Below are positions 23,980 through 33,097 of a stretch of DNA of 64,000 bases, in pieces. The notes under the pieces are model-generated. The model was not told the DNA's origin and ran no database searches. It saw only the letters and a list, made by a program, of their open reading frames with translations. The DNA comes from Streptomyces venezuelae (GTDB lineage: Bacteria; Actinomycetota; Actinomycetes; Streptomycetales; Streptomycetaceae): positions 248,001 to 312,000 of the forward strand of contig NZ_CP029193.1 of NCBI RefSeq assembly GCF_008642355.1, read 5' to 3'. Made by a program: the position numbers and the translations under genes. Every line of letters starts with the position of its first letter. Positions within the stretch are counted from its first letter, which is position 1.

Positions 23980-24384
23980 TCAGACCTGCTCGGTCTCGGC
24001 CCGGCCGCCGTCCGCGTCGACCGGTTCCCCGGCGGGGCCGGTGTCCCGCTTCGCACGCGCCTCTTCGGCCTGTTCCGCACGTGCTTGTTCCGCGCCCTGC
24101 CTGCGGCCCTTGCGGATTCCGAAGTAGTAGGCGAGGACACCGGCGCCGAGGGCGGCCTGGAGGGCGAACAGCGCGGACTCGACCTCACCGGACGGGGGTT
24201 CGTACAGCGGCGAGAACCACGGTTCGTAGTCCGGCTCGATCTCGGTGATCGCCGTCTCCGCCTGGGCGTCGGCGCCGGCGAACGGCTCTTCCTCGTCGTC
24301 GCCGAGTCCGAGTGCGATGGGCAGCACGGCGAGTGCGGCCACGATGAGGAGCAGCAGGGTGTTGATCTTCGCGTTACGGCTCAT
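23980..24384 (-). CDS. cbiN: Cobalt transport accessory protein
   Basis: A 134-residue protein with two transmembrane helices: one at the N-terminus (INTLLLLIVAALAVLPIALGLG) and one at about residues 70-92 (ESALFALQAALGAGVLAYYFG), flanking an acidic extracellular loop with EPDYEPWFSPLYEPPSGE, typical of CbiN. The C-terminal tail (about 95-134) is unusually long and charged. Its ATG overlaps the cbiM stop (ATGA). CbiN and CbiM together can bind cobalt. Confidence 0.92.
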   Translation of the reverse strand: MSRNAKINTLLLLIVAALAVLPIALGLGDDEEEPFAGADAQAETAITEIEPDYEPWFSPLYEPPSGEVESALFALQAALGAGVLAYYFGIRKGRRQGAEQARAEQAEEARAKRDTGPAGEPVDADGGRAETEQV

Positions 24385-25112
24385 CAGGCACTGGCCCCCG
24401 TCTGCGTCCCGGTGGACTTGGTCGGCTCGGTCGTCGCGGTCGGCCGCTTGCGCTGCAACAGCACGCCGAGCCGCGTCAGTTCGCCCTTGCTCGACTGCAC
24501 GAGCAGCCGCATCACCAGGACGGTGAGCAGTCCCTCGCTGACCGCGAGCGGGATCTGCGTGACGGCGAAGATGCCGCCGAACTTGCCCAGGGCGCCCAGG
24601 AACCCGCTGCTCGGGTCGGGGAACGCGAGGGCCAGCTGGACGCTGGTGACGCAGTACGTGGACAGGTCGGCGACGAACGCGCCGAAGAACACGGCGACCA
24701 TGAGCGGCACGTCGTACCGCTTGAGGAGCCGGTAGACCGCGTATCCCGCCCAGGGCCCGACGATCGCCATGGAGAATACGTTGGCGCCCAGGGTGGTGAG
24801 CCCGCCGTGGGCGAGGAGCAGGGCCTGGAAGAGCAGGGTGATGGTCCCGAGCACCGTCATGATCGGCGGTCGGAACAGGATCGCCCCGAGCCCGGTCCCC
24901 GTCGGGTGCGAGCAACTGCCCGTCACGGAGGGGATCTTCAGGGCGGAAAGGACGAAGGTGAAGGCCCCGGAGGCGCCGAGGAGCAGCGTGCTCTCCGGGT
25001 GTTCCTTGACTTCACGGGTCAGGGAGCGGACTCCGTGGACGACGAACGGCGCGGACGCTACGCCCCAGGCGATCGCGTGCGCCGGTGGGAGGAAACCCTC
25101 GGCAATGTGCAT
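24384..25112 (-). CDS. cbiM: Cobalt ECF transporter substrate-binding component
   Basis: A 242-residue membrane protein beginning [16 protein letters not shown]; the N-terminal Met-His is the cobalt-binding site, which fixes the start at 25112 although the frame is open for 13 more codons. Further family marks are '[19 protein letters not shown]' and '[20 protein letters not shown]'. It has about six or seven helices. First gene of the cbiMNQO operon, 48 bases downstream of the cobalamin riboswitch. Confidence 0.95.
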   Translation of the reverse strand: MHIAEGFLPPAHAIAWGVASAPFVVHGVRSLTREVKEHPESTLLLGASGAFTFVLSALKIPSVTGSCSHPTGTGLGAILFRPPIMTVLGTITLLFQALLLAHGGLTTLGANVFSMAIVGPWAGYAVYRLLKRYDVPLMVAVFFGAFVADLSTYCVTSVQLALAFPDPSSGFLGALGKFGGIFAVTQIPLAVSEGLLTVLVMRLLVQSSKGELTRLGVLLQRKRPTATTEPTKSTGTQTGASA

Positions 25113-25159
25113 GGCTCGGCAGACCCTCTCCAGCACCTCGTGGATGGACAACGCGCCTT

Positions 25160-25303
25160 GGCCGGTCTCCTGGCTGACGGGTCGTACCGACCGGACTCCG
25201 CCTTCCCGGGTACGTGCGTACCCAGTGGCTGCCGCGAGGGCTGGAGCCGGACTTCCCGATCACAGTGGCGAGGGCCGCACCGGCATCACACCGGATTTCC
25301 CGT
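25160..25303 (-). promoter_or_regulatory. Cobalamin riboswitch (B12 element)
   Basis: On the minus strand the conserved parts occur in order: GGGAAATCCGGTG near 25303-25291, CGCCACTG near 25270-25263, a second AGTCCGG and GCCACTG pair, and the closing GTCAGCCAGGAGACCGGCC near 25178-25160. This is the standard B12 box plus flanking helices. It would turn off cbiMNQO when adenosylcobalamin is plentiful, most probably by hiding the ribosome site just downstream. Confidence 0.93.
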
Positions 25304-25490
25304 TCACCAAGGCGTGGTGACATTAGTGCGCATCAGACGTGCTGACAACTTGCGCCCTGTTCAAGGCGGTGCCACGCGGGCCGTGCCCCGGAAAGAGTGA
25401 CGGGGCGCCGGTGGATGGCCCAGGCGTGATTGGCCGTACCGGCGCGGGAGGTACATCTGCGGCTGCCGCCCCGCCACGAATGGAGACGCC

Positions 25491-26486
25491 TTGAAGGCAG
25501 CATCGAGAGTCCGGGCCACCCGTCGCACTCGCATCGGCGCGAAAGTGCTCGCCCTGGTCGCCACGGCCTCGCTCACCGTGGGAGCCCCCTCGTACGCGAG
25601 CGCCCCCTCCCCCGAGGACGCCCCGGCCCCGCGGATCACCTCACCCTTCACGGGGCAGTCGGCACAACAGAATCCCGTGCTCGCCGTGAAGTTCGACAAC
25701 GCGCGCCACGCACGGCCGCACACCGGTCTCGACCGGGCCGACATCGTCTACGTGGAAAAGGTCGAGGGCGGCATGAGCCGCCTGATGGGCGTGTACTCCA
25801 GCAAACTCCCGAAGGCCGTCGGGCCGGTGCGCAGTGCGCGCGAGTCGGACATCGAGCTCCTGCGCCAGTTCGGGCGGCCCGCCCTCGCGTACTCCGGGGC
25901 GCGCAGCGCCCTGCAGAAGGTGCTGCGGAACTCGCCGCTGTACGCCCGTTCGCACGACCGTGCGCCCGGCGCGTACTTCCGCCACAGCGGACGCCCCGCC
26001 CCGCACAACCTCTTCGTCCGCCCGAAGGCACTGCTGCGTACGGCGCCGCGGGCCGAACGTCCGGCCGACATCGGCTTCCGTTTCGGCCCGGCCCCGGCGG
26101 GCGGTGCCCGCACCGCCGCGCGGACCGTCCAGTACGCCTCCGCGAGCCACACCTTCCGCTGGTCGCCGCGGCAGGGCCGCTGGCTCGCGTCCTTCGACGG
26201 CGCACCGGCCCGCAGCACCTCGGGGAAGCGACTCGGCGCCCGCACCGTCGTGATCCAGCACGTGAACATGCGTCCGTCACGCTTCAAGGACGTCAACGGC
26301 GCGGTGACGCCGTACATCGAGACGGTGGGCCGCGGCAAGGCGACGGTGCTGCGCGACGGGAAGCGGTACGCGACGCGCTGGGAGCGTCCCTCGGCCGAGG
26401 GCGGCACCACGTTCACCCGGCCGAACGGCGAGCCGATGACCTTCGCCCCCGGGCAGGTCTGGATGGTCTACGCGGACCGCCGCTGA
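25491..26486 (+). CDS. Secreted DUF3048 (YerB-like) protein
   Basis: A 331-residue exported protein. The signal peptide ends near SYASA (about residue 38). The DUF3048 domains follow: 'NPVLAVKFDNARHARPHTGLDRADIVYVEKVEGGMSRLMGVY' region, 'VGPVRSARESDIELLRQFG', and a C-terminal beta-rich part with MTFAPGQVWMVYAD. B. subtilis YerB is the reference; its function is not settled. The gene stands alone, with no ribosome site stronger than GGAG several bases upstream, and ends at a strong hairpin. Confidence 0.9.
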   Translation: MKAASRVRATRRTRIGAKVLALVATASLTVGAPSYASAPSPEDAPAPRITSPFTGQSAQQNPVLAVKFDNARHARPHTGLDRADIVYVEKVEGGMSRLMGVYSSKLPKAVGPVRSARESDIELLRQFGRPALAYSGARSALQKVLRNSPLYARSHDRAPGAYFRHSGRPAPHNLFVRPKALLRTAPRAERPADIGFRFGPAPAGGARTAARTVQYASASHTFRWSPRQGRWLASFDGAPARSTSGKRLGARTVVIQHVNMRPSRFKDVNGAVTPYIETVGRGKATVLRDGKRYATRWERPSAEGGTTFTRPNGEPMTFAPGQVWMVYADRR

Positions 26487-26511
26487 GGCGTCCGGACCCC
26501 GGGGAACGACC

Positions 26512-26567
26512 GAGCGGGCCGGTCGGGGCACTCCCCCCACGCGTGGGGTGTCCCGACCGGCCCGCTC
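26512..26567. terminator. Bidirectional terminator
   Basis: A 16-base perfect stem (26512-26527 with 26552-26567), extended by near-perfect pairing of the next seven or eight bases, lies between the convergent DUF3048 and MMPL genes. Confidence 0.9.
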
Positions 26568-26585
26568 AGCGAGGACCGCGGTGTG

Positions 26586-28805
26586 TCAGCGGCCGGCGGG
26601 GGCCAGTTCCCGGTCCGTCTCGGCGTCGGGCGTCCCGGTGTCGCCGAGGTTCTTGTGGAGCTTCTCGCCCTCCACGTCGACGTTCGGAAGGACCTTGTCC
26701 AGCCAGCGCGGCAGCCACCAGGCGGACTTGCCGAGCAGGGCGAGGACGGCGGGCACGATCGCCATGCGGACGACGAAGGCGTCGAAGAGGACGGCGATGG
26801 CCAGACCGAAGCCCATCATCTTGATCATGTCGTCGTTCTCCATGATGAAGCCGGAGAAGACGCTGATCATGATGATCGCGGCCGCGGCCACGACCCGTCC
26901 GCCGTGGGTGAAGCCGGTCACGACCGACTCTCCGGGGCGCGCCCCGTGGACGTACGCCTCGCGCATCCGGGTCACGAGGAAGACCTCGTAGTCCATCGCC
27001 AGGCCGAAGACCACGCCGATCATGAAGATCGGCATCATGCTCATGATCGGGCCCGGCTGGTCGACGCCCACGAGGTCGGCGAGCCAGCCCCACTGGAAGA
27101 CCGCGACCACGGCGCCGAGCGCGGCGGCCACCGAGAGCAGGAAGCCGAGCGCCGCCTTGAGCGGGACCAGGATGGAGCGGAAGACCAGCATCAGGAGCAG
27201 GAAGGCGAGTCCGACGACCAGGCCGAGGTAGGGCAGGAGCGCGTCGTCGAGGGTCTGCGAGAAGTCGATGGTCATCGCGGTCTGGCCGGTGACCAGGATC
27301 TCGGAGCCGGTGTCGGCGCCGATGCCGTCGGCGGTCGAGCGGATCGACTTGACCAGTTCCTCGGTCTTGTGGTCGCTCGGTCCGGTCTCGGGGATGACGT
27401 TCAGGATCGCGGTGTCGCCGGGCTTGTTGGCCTGAGCGGGCGTCACGGCGGCGACGCCGTCGATCTTGGCGATCGAGTCGCCGACGGTCTTGGCGGCCCC
27501 CGCGACGTCGGCGTCCTTGCTGACCGTGATCATCAGCGGGCCGTTGAAGCCCGCGCCGAACGACTGGGACAGCATGTCGTACGCCTTGCGCTGCGTGGAG
27601 TCCGGCGCGGACGAGCCCTCGTCCGGCAGACCGAGTTCCAGGCTCGCGGCGGGTACGGCCACGGCGCCGAGGCCGAGGACGGCGACCAGGAGCACGGACA
27701 GCGGGTGGCGCAGGACGAAGCGCGCCCAGCGGGTGCCGAGCTTCGGCTTGGCGTTCGGGTCGGACAGCTCGCTCGCGGACTTCTTGCGGTCCTTGCGGCG
27801 CAGCACCTTGCGGCCGGCGAAGCCGAGCAGCGCGGGGATCATGGTGAGCGCGATGAGGACGGCGATGACGACGGTGGCCGCGGCGGCCAGACCCATCTTG
27901 GTGAGGATCGGGATGTTGACGATCGCGAGGCCCGAGAGGGCGACGACCACGGTGAGGCCGGCGAACACGACGGCGGATCCGGCGGTTCCGGTGGCCCGGC
28001 CCGCGGCTTCCTCCGGTTCGCGGCCCTCGGCTATCTCCGCTCGGTAGCGGGAGACGATGAAGAGGGCGTAGTCGATGCCGACGGCGAGGCCGATCATCAT
28101 CGCGAGCGTGGAGGTCGTGGCGGAGAGGTCGAGGGTGCTGCCGAGCGCCGCGATGCCGGAGATGCCGATGCCGACGCCGATGATCGCGGTCAGGAGCGGC
28201 ATGCCCGCTGCGACCAGCGAACCGAAGGTGAGGATCAGGACGACCGCGGAGATGGCGATGCCGATGAGTTCGGCGCTGCCGCCCATCTCCTGCTCGGCCA
28301 TGACGGCGTCACCGCCGGTCTCGACCGTGAAGCCCGCGTCGCGGGTCTTGTCGGTCGCCTCGGTCAGCGCGTCCCGTGCCTCGTCGGTGAGCTCGGTGGC
28401 GGCGACCTTGTAGGTGACCGACGCGTAGGCGGTGGTGCCGTCCTTGCTGACGGCGTTGGCCTTGTAGGGGTCGTCGACGCTCGACACCTGCGGGCCCTTG
28501 CCTATGGTGTCGACCAGCCGGTCGACCTCGCTCTTCTGCTGCCCCTCGGTGAGCTTCTCGCCCTTGGGGGCGCGGATCACGACGCGGGCGCTGGCTCCGT
28601 CGGCGCTGGCGTCGGGGAAGCGCTCCTCGAGACGGTCGAAAGCTTTCTGCGACTCCGTTCCCGGCATGGAGAAGGAGTCCTCGGGCGGGGCGGGCGCCGC
28701 CGAGGAGGCGAAGATGGCCCCCGCCAGCGCCACGACCCAGAGCAGCGCCACGTAGCGGCGCCGCCGGAAGGCGAGGCGACCTAGTTTGTACAGGAACGTA
28801 GCCAC
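26586..28805 (-). CDS. MMPL-family RND transporter
   Basis: A 739-residue lipid or drug exporter of the MmpL type with two repeats of one plus five helices and two extracellular loops. The proton-relay helices carry GLAVGIDYALFIVSRYR and GLAMDYEVFLVTRMREA. The first extracellular loop begins at about residue 35 (SFSMPGTESQKAFDRLEERFPDAS). No regulator or lipid-synthesis gene is adjacent, so the substrate is unknown. A consensus TTGACA lies 234 bases upstream. Confidence 0.93.
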   Translation of the reverse strand: MATFLYKLGRLAFRRRRYVALLWVVALAGAIFASSAAPAPPEDSFSMPGTESQKAFDRLEERFPDASADGASARVVIRAPKGEKLTEGQQKSEVDRLVDTIGKGPQVSSVDDPYKANAVSKDGTTAYASVTYKVAATELTDEARDALTEATDKTRDAGFTVETGGDAVMAEQEMGGSAELIGIAISAVVLILTFGSLVAAGMPLLTAIIGVGIGISGIAALGSTLDLSATTSTLAMMIGLAVGIDYALFIVSRYRAEIAEGREPEEAAGRATGTAGSAVVFAGLTVVVALSGLAIVNIPILTKMGLAAAATVVIAVLIALTMIPALLGFAGRKVLRRKDRKKSASELSDPNAKPKLGTRWARFVLRHPLSVLLVAVLGLGAVAVPAASLELGLPDEGSSAPDSTQRKAYDMLSQSFGAGFNGPLMITVSKDADVAGAAKTVGDSIAKIDGVAAVTPAQANKPGDTAILNVIPETGPSDHKTEELVKSIRSTADGIGADTGSEILVTGQTAMTIDFSQTLDDALLPYLGLVVGLAFLLLMLVFRSILVPLKAALGFLLSVAAALGAVVAVFQWGWLADLVGVDQPGPIMSMMPIFMIGVVFGLAMDYEVFLVTRMREAYVHGARPGESVVTGFTHGGRVVAAAAIIMISVFSGFIMENDDMIKMMGFGLAIAVLFDAFVVRMAIVPAVLALLGKSAWWLPRWLDKVLPNVDVEGEKLHKNLGDTGTPDAETDRELAPAGR

Positions 28806-29211
28806 GGCGAAGGGGACTCCCGTCGGGTTCGGCAGGCACGGACGACCCTCTGCCGGTGCGATCGCCGCACGTCAGGGGGTCCAGCAGGATTTCCCCTCAA
28901 TCTTCACCGCGCTTTGACGTGAGCAAGTCCGCCTGCAAGCCGGACTCTCGACCCACGGTCGCTGTACTGCGTCGGGCGGAGTGTCATCCCCTGGGAGGAG
29001 AGCGGATCTCCCTTTCTAGGCCACAGGGTGCAGTCACGTGTCAACGGTTTCTTCATCATTGGCGCGGAACCGTCGACTCCCCTTATGCCGCACCGCAGCT
29101 CGGCCCGCATACCTGCACCCCACACGCATCCACATCCGGAAGCGACGGATACAGCCGCTGGCCGGATCACGCCGTTCCCGCCGCCCCGGGTCGTCCGCGC
29201 CGGCCCGCGCG
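28806..29211. other. Gap of 406 bases upstream of the MMPL gene
   Basis: No convincing gene. On the minus strand TTGACA (29044-29039) followed about 18-20 bases later by CCTAGA/TAGAAA could be the MMPL promoter with a leader of about 200 bases. The TPR gene ends at the right edge with no clear terminator. The sequence is less GC-rich between 28970 and 29080 than its surroundings. Confidence 0.3.
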
Positions 29212-30630
29212 TCAGCGCTTGAGCGCCGCCGCGCCGTCGGCCGCCTGCTCGTCCGCCCTGGCGCGGGCCACAGCGGCTCGCGCGTCCTCCCCCAGAGCGT
29301 CGGCCAGGCGGGCCTGGGCCAGCCAGTTGTACGGGCAGACCGGGCGCAGGTTGACGCGCTCGCTCAGCAGGGTGCGGGACAGGTCGTGGCGGCCGGCGCG
29401 CAGAGCGGCCTCCAGGAGCGTCTTGTGCACGGCGTCGCGCTGGGCATGGCTCCCCCCGTACTCCGCCAGGCGGTGCCGTACGGGGAGCAGAAGGTCCACG
29501 GCCCGGTCGTAGTGGTGCTCCCCGTACGCGATCAGCGCCCGGCAGACGGGCAGCCCGACGTCCGCGGTCATGGCGTGGTTGGACACGCCGGGGCCACCGC
29601 ACGCGACGTAGTGCTCACGCGCGCGCACGAGGCGTTCGGCGTCGGCGGTGCGGCCCGCGCCGACGTAGGCCATCACGGCGTGCACGTCGTTGAAGGCGTA
29701 GTACGGGCCGTCGTGGCGGGCGGCCCAGGCGTCGGCGAGCGGCCCCCACCGGTCGCCCGTGTCCTGCCCGGCCAGCCGCAGCCGCCACAGCAGAGCGGCG
29801 GCGTCCAGGAGTTCCATCGCCGCGCCGGTCGACTCCGCGTGGTGCAGGGCCGCGTCGTAGACCTCCAGGACGCGCGTGATGTCGCCGGCCTCCAGGGCGT
29901 AGAGGCAGTAGTGCCACCAGTTGTGCACGTTGAGGTAGTTGCCCCTCGCCCAGTCGGCGGTGCGGGCGTCCAGGTAGCGGATGCCGTCGGCGAACCGGCC
30001 CTGCATCTCGTAGGTGTGCACCACGGCGTGGATGCCCCACACGTCCCGCGGCCTGCGTTCGACGGCGGCGAGGCCGGTCTCCCGCGCCTGTTCGTAGTGG
30101 CCCGACTCCTCGAGGCCGAAGGCGTACATGCCGAGGACGGGGCCGTACTGCGGGTCCGCCGCGTCCCAGGCGGACAGGGCGCCGCCGATCCGGTCGCGCA
30201 GACGCGCCGCGTCGCCGGTGAAGAAGTCGATCTGGTGGCCGACGGCCAGCGCGAGCACGTCGCGCGGGTACTCCACGGAGATCTCGCCGAGCACCCGGCC
30301 CGCCTGGTGGAGGTCGCCCCTGAGCCAGGAGGTGGCGGCGGCTACGTGCATCCGCTCGCGCGGTGTCATCTCGCCCCGGTGCACGTGCTCCTTGAAGCGT
30401 TCGAACGTGACGCGGGCGTCGGCGGCCTCCTTCTCCTCCGTGCCGAGCAGGCCCAGGTGGGCGGCGAGGACGTGACCCATGACCGAGCGGGGCGCGACGG
30501 CGAGCAGCCGGCGGGAGGTGTCGGCGACGTCGGCGCGGAAGAACAGCAGGTGTTCCAGCGCCTGTTCGTAGAGGGCCGCGGCCTCCTTGCCGGTGCGGGA
30601 CATCGGGTGGCCGTGCCGGTCGACCGCCAT
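29212..30630 (-). CDS. TTC38-like tetratricopeptide repeat protein
   Basis: A 472-residue all-helical protein resembling the TTC38 (tetratricopeptide repeat 38) family. Helix pairs run throughout, with signature stretches 'GHVLAAHLGLLGTE', 'WGIHAVVHTYEMQGR', 'NVHNWWHYCLYALEAGD' and 'AMTADVGLPVCRALIAYGE'. No signal peptide. GGAAGGAG precedes the ATG. The conserved His and Trp residues are shared with animal and bacterial homologues, whose molecular function is unknown. Confidence 0.85.
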   Translation of the reverse strand: MAVDRHGHPMSRTGKEAAALYEQALEHLLFFRADVADTSRRLLAVAPRSVMGHVLAAHLGLLGTEEKEAADARVTFERFKEHVHRGEMTPRERMHVAAATSWLRGDLHQAGRVLGEISVEYPRDVLALAVGHQIDFFTGDAARLRDRIGGALSAWDAADPQYGPVLGMYAFGLEESGHYEQARETGLAAVERRPRDVWGIHAVVHTYEMQGRFADGIRYLDARTADWARGNYLNVHNWWHYCLYALEAGDITRVLEVYDAALHHAESTGAAMELLDAAALLWRLRLAGQDTGDRWGPLADAWAARHDGPYYAFNDVHAVMAYVGAGRTADAERLVRAREHYVACGGPGVSNHAMTADVGLPVCRALIAYGEHHYDRAVDLLLPVRHRLAEYGGSHAQRDAVHKTLLEAALRAGRHDLSRTLLSERVNLRPVCPYNWLAQARLADALGEDARAAVARARADEQAADGAAALKR

Positions 30631-30884
30631 GGTCGGCTCCTTCCGCTCGAAGACGCGCCGGGCGGGTCAGGTGTGCGCGGCCCGCCGGCTGAGGGAGCAC
30701 CAATCCTGCCCGCGGCGAGGCCACTTGACGCCCCGCTGCCGACGCGGAACCCGCCACGGGGCGCCCTGGAGGCACTCTGGCATCACCGCTTCGGGCGGCC
30801 TACCTTGGCAGCGGTTGACGCACCACTCGAACGGCTTGTCACGCACTTGTCCCTTTTCTCCCGGCAAGAGGCACGAGGTGAGCC

Positions 30885-33020
30885 ATGTTCCTCCGTCACA
30901 GACGCACCGAACACCCCAGACGCCCCGTACACGGGCCCGCTTCCCGCACCCGTCCGCGCCGCCGTCCGGCCCGTCGCGCGACCGTCCTGGTCGCCGTCCT
31001 CGCGGCCCTGGCGACGGCCGCGGTGGGGACGGCCCGCGCGACGCCGGACGAGACCGGTCCCGCCGACCGCGGCCGGCCGTCACTCGCGCGGCCCATCGAC
31101 CCGCAGAACTGGCGCAATCCCGATGACATGACGTGGAGCGAGTACCGCTCCGTGCCCGGCACCGACTGGGCGAACCCCGACATGAAGCCCACCGACAGGA
31201 CGTTCAAGGGCGCCCTGGTCCTCCTCGACTACCCCGACGAGGAGTTCACCGTCAGCAAACCGGCGGGCTCGACGGTCTTCGGCAATCCGCAGACCACCGC
31301 GTCCGGCATCCCGCGCGACCGCCTCCCGCAGTTCTACGAGGATTTCCTGAACAAACCCGGCGCGCTCAACCGCGGCCACACCATCAACGAGTACTGGATG
31401 GAGGACTCCGGTGGCCGCGTCGGCGTCGACCTGAAGGCCTTCGGTGTGTACCGGATGCCGTTCAAGTCGTTCCAGTACGGCATCGAGCCCGGCATGAACC
31501 CGGGCGCCTGCCCCGTCGACAGCACGTGCGGCAAGGACATCCGCACCAACGCCAAGGCGGCCTGGGTCGCGCAGGTCGGCGAGGCCGAGGCGGCGAAGTA
31601 CGACTTCGTCTTCTATCTGACCGCGGGGCAGGACGAGTCCTCCACGTGGCAGGAGTTCGGCCAGATGAAGTTCGGCTCGGAGGGGCAGGTGCCGGGGACA
31701 TGGGGCCCGCCGTCCCCGATCCTGTCCGGCTCCAACGCCGCCACGACCCGCTACGTGCCGTGGACGTCCTGGCAGGCCGCCGCCCGTATCTGGCCGAACG
31801 CCGTCACCGGCTCCTCCACCCAGGCCGAGAGCTCGGGCATGGGGGTGTACGCCCACGAGCTCAGCCACATACTGGGCATCGGCGACAACTACAACAACCC
31901 CTACGGCAAGCCCCTGAGCCGCGCCTACACCGGGATCTGGAGCATGCTGTCGCGCGGCTCGTTCAACGGCCCCGGCGGACCGCACACCCGCTGGAAGATC
32001 CCGGCCACCGAGGGCGGGTCGATGGGCTCCCAGCACATCCTGCGCGACAAGCTGAAGCTCGGCATCGTGGACGAGAAGAACGTGCTGCGCCTGGACCGCG
32101 ACGCGCTCGACGAGTCCGGCATGGTCGTCGCGAAGGTCACCGCCCGGTCCGCGCCGCCCGGCGCGCGGGGGCTGTCCGGCGTGAACATCGCCATGTCCCG
32201 TGACCTCTCCCCCGCCTGCGACCGCGCCACCGACCCGCTGTGCGACGGCGGCGGCTACGAGAACTACACGGTCGAGGTCGTGGACCGCATGGGCATGGAC
32301 TCCTTCACGCCGGACAACGGCGTGCTGATCACCAAGACCAAGAACCAGGACCGCGCCCCGTTCGCCTGGGTGATCGACGCACACCCCGAGGACATCGACA
32401 TGGTGGACTTCGTCCGCCCCGACGGCACCGAGCAGAAGATCACCATGGGCGACTACCGGCAGCTCAGCGACGCGCTCTTCCACGCCGGGGCGGACTCCGG
32501 CAGCTCCTACGAGTACGTCGACCGCGCCAACCGTCTGCACTTCTACGTCACCGACATCCGGCGCGGCCGCTCGGGTGTGCTGTCGTACACGATCGCCGTG
32601 AAGTCGCTCGACGGCGCGGGGCCGCAGCGCCGCGGGACCGCCCTGCACCGCGGCGAGGCCTCCGGCAACCCCGTGAAGGGCCGCGCGACCTGCACCTTCC
32701 CGCTGACCAACACGGGCCGCGCCCTCGCGGACCCGCCGGGCGAGCACCCCGAGGACGCCGCCCGCTACCTGGACTCCGACGTCTACCGGCTCTCCGCAGC
32801 GACCGCGGGCGGCGGCTGGTCCGCCTGGCTGCCCAACAAGCTGGCCACGGCACGGGCGGGTGCCACGGTCGACGTGGACGTCGCCGTCTCCGCGACGGCG
32901 GACGCCCGGCCGAAGGGGCGGCTGACCCTGACCGCCCGCTCGGTCAGCGACCCGCACAAGGCGGCCACGGCCACCTGTTCCCTGACGAAGAAGGGCGGCG
33001 GGAAGAGCGACGGCCGCTGA
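30885..33020 (+). CDS. Secreted M6-family metalloprotease
   Basis: A 711-residue exported zinc protease. A long basic n-region (Arg-rich, to residue 32) and hydrophobic core give a signal peptide ending near TARAT (about 52). The catalytic site is HELSH (324-328) in AHELSHILGIGDNYNN, matching the HExxH plus Asp pattern of immune-inhibitor-A-like M6 peptidases. The C-terminal ~250 residues are beta-rich with an NPVKGRATCTF domain, probably for substrate or wall binding. GAGGTG precedes the ATG. Substrate unknown. The upstream 254 bases hold no other gene. Confidence 0.88.
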   Translation: MFLRHRRTEHPRRPVHGPASRTRPRRRPARRATVLVAVLAALATAAVGTARATPDETGPADRGRPSLARPIDPQNWRNPDDMTWSEYRSVPGTDWANPDMKPTDRTFKGALVLLDYPDEEFTVSKPAGSTVFGNPQTTASGIPRDRLPQFYEDFLNKPGALNRGHTINEYWMEDSGGRVGVDLKAFGVYRMPFKSFQYGIEPGMNPGACPVDSTCGKDIRTNAKAAWVAQVGEAEAAKYDFVFYLTAGQDESSTWQEFGQMKFGSEGQVPGTWGPPSPILSGSNAATTRYVPWTSWQAAARIWPNAVTGSSTQAESSGMGVYAHELSHILGIGDNYNNPYGKPLSRAYTGIWSMLSRGSFNGPGGPHTRWKIPATEGGSMGSQHILRDKLKLGIVDEKNVLRLDRDALDESGMVVAKVTARSAPPGARGLSGVNIAMSRDLSPACDRATDPLCDGGGYENYTVEVVDRMGMDSFTPDNGVLITKTKNQDRAPFAWVIDAHPEDIDMVDFVRPDGTEQKITMGDYRQLSDALFHAGADSGSSYEYVDRANRLHFYVTDIRRGRSGVLSYTIAVKSLDGAGPQRRGTALHRGEASGNPVKGRATCTFPLTNTGRALADPPGEHPEDAARYLDSDVYRLSAATAGGGWSAWLPNKLATARAGATVDVDVAVSATADARPKGRLTLTARSVSDPHKAATATCSLTKKGGGKSDGR

Positions 33021-33030
33021 CGGCACCCCC

Positions 33031-33097
33031 GCGAGTTCTTCCGCCGTCAGCCCGGCAGTCCGTCAGTCCGCGGGCCGCAAGGGGCGGAAGAACTCGC
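33031..33097. repeat. 15-base inverted repeat at the end of the epoxide hydrolase gene
   Basis: GCGAGTTCTTCCGCC (33031-33045) is perfectly repeated in inverted form at 33083-33097, with 37 bases between. The right arm codes for the Arg-Glu-Phe-Phe-Arg stretch near the C-terminus of the epoxide hydrolase; the left arm lies beyond its stop and 11 bases after the M6 protease stop. It can fold as a terminator for both genes. Confidence 0.7.
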
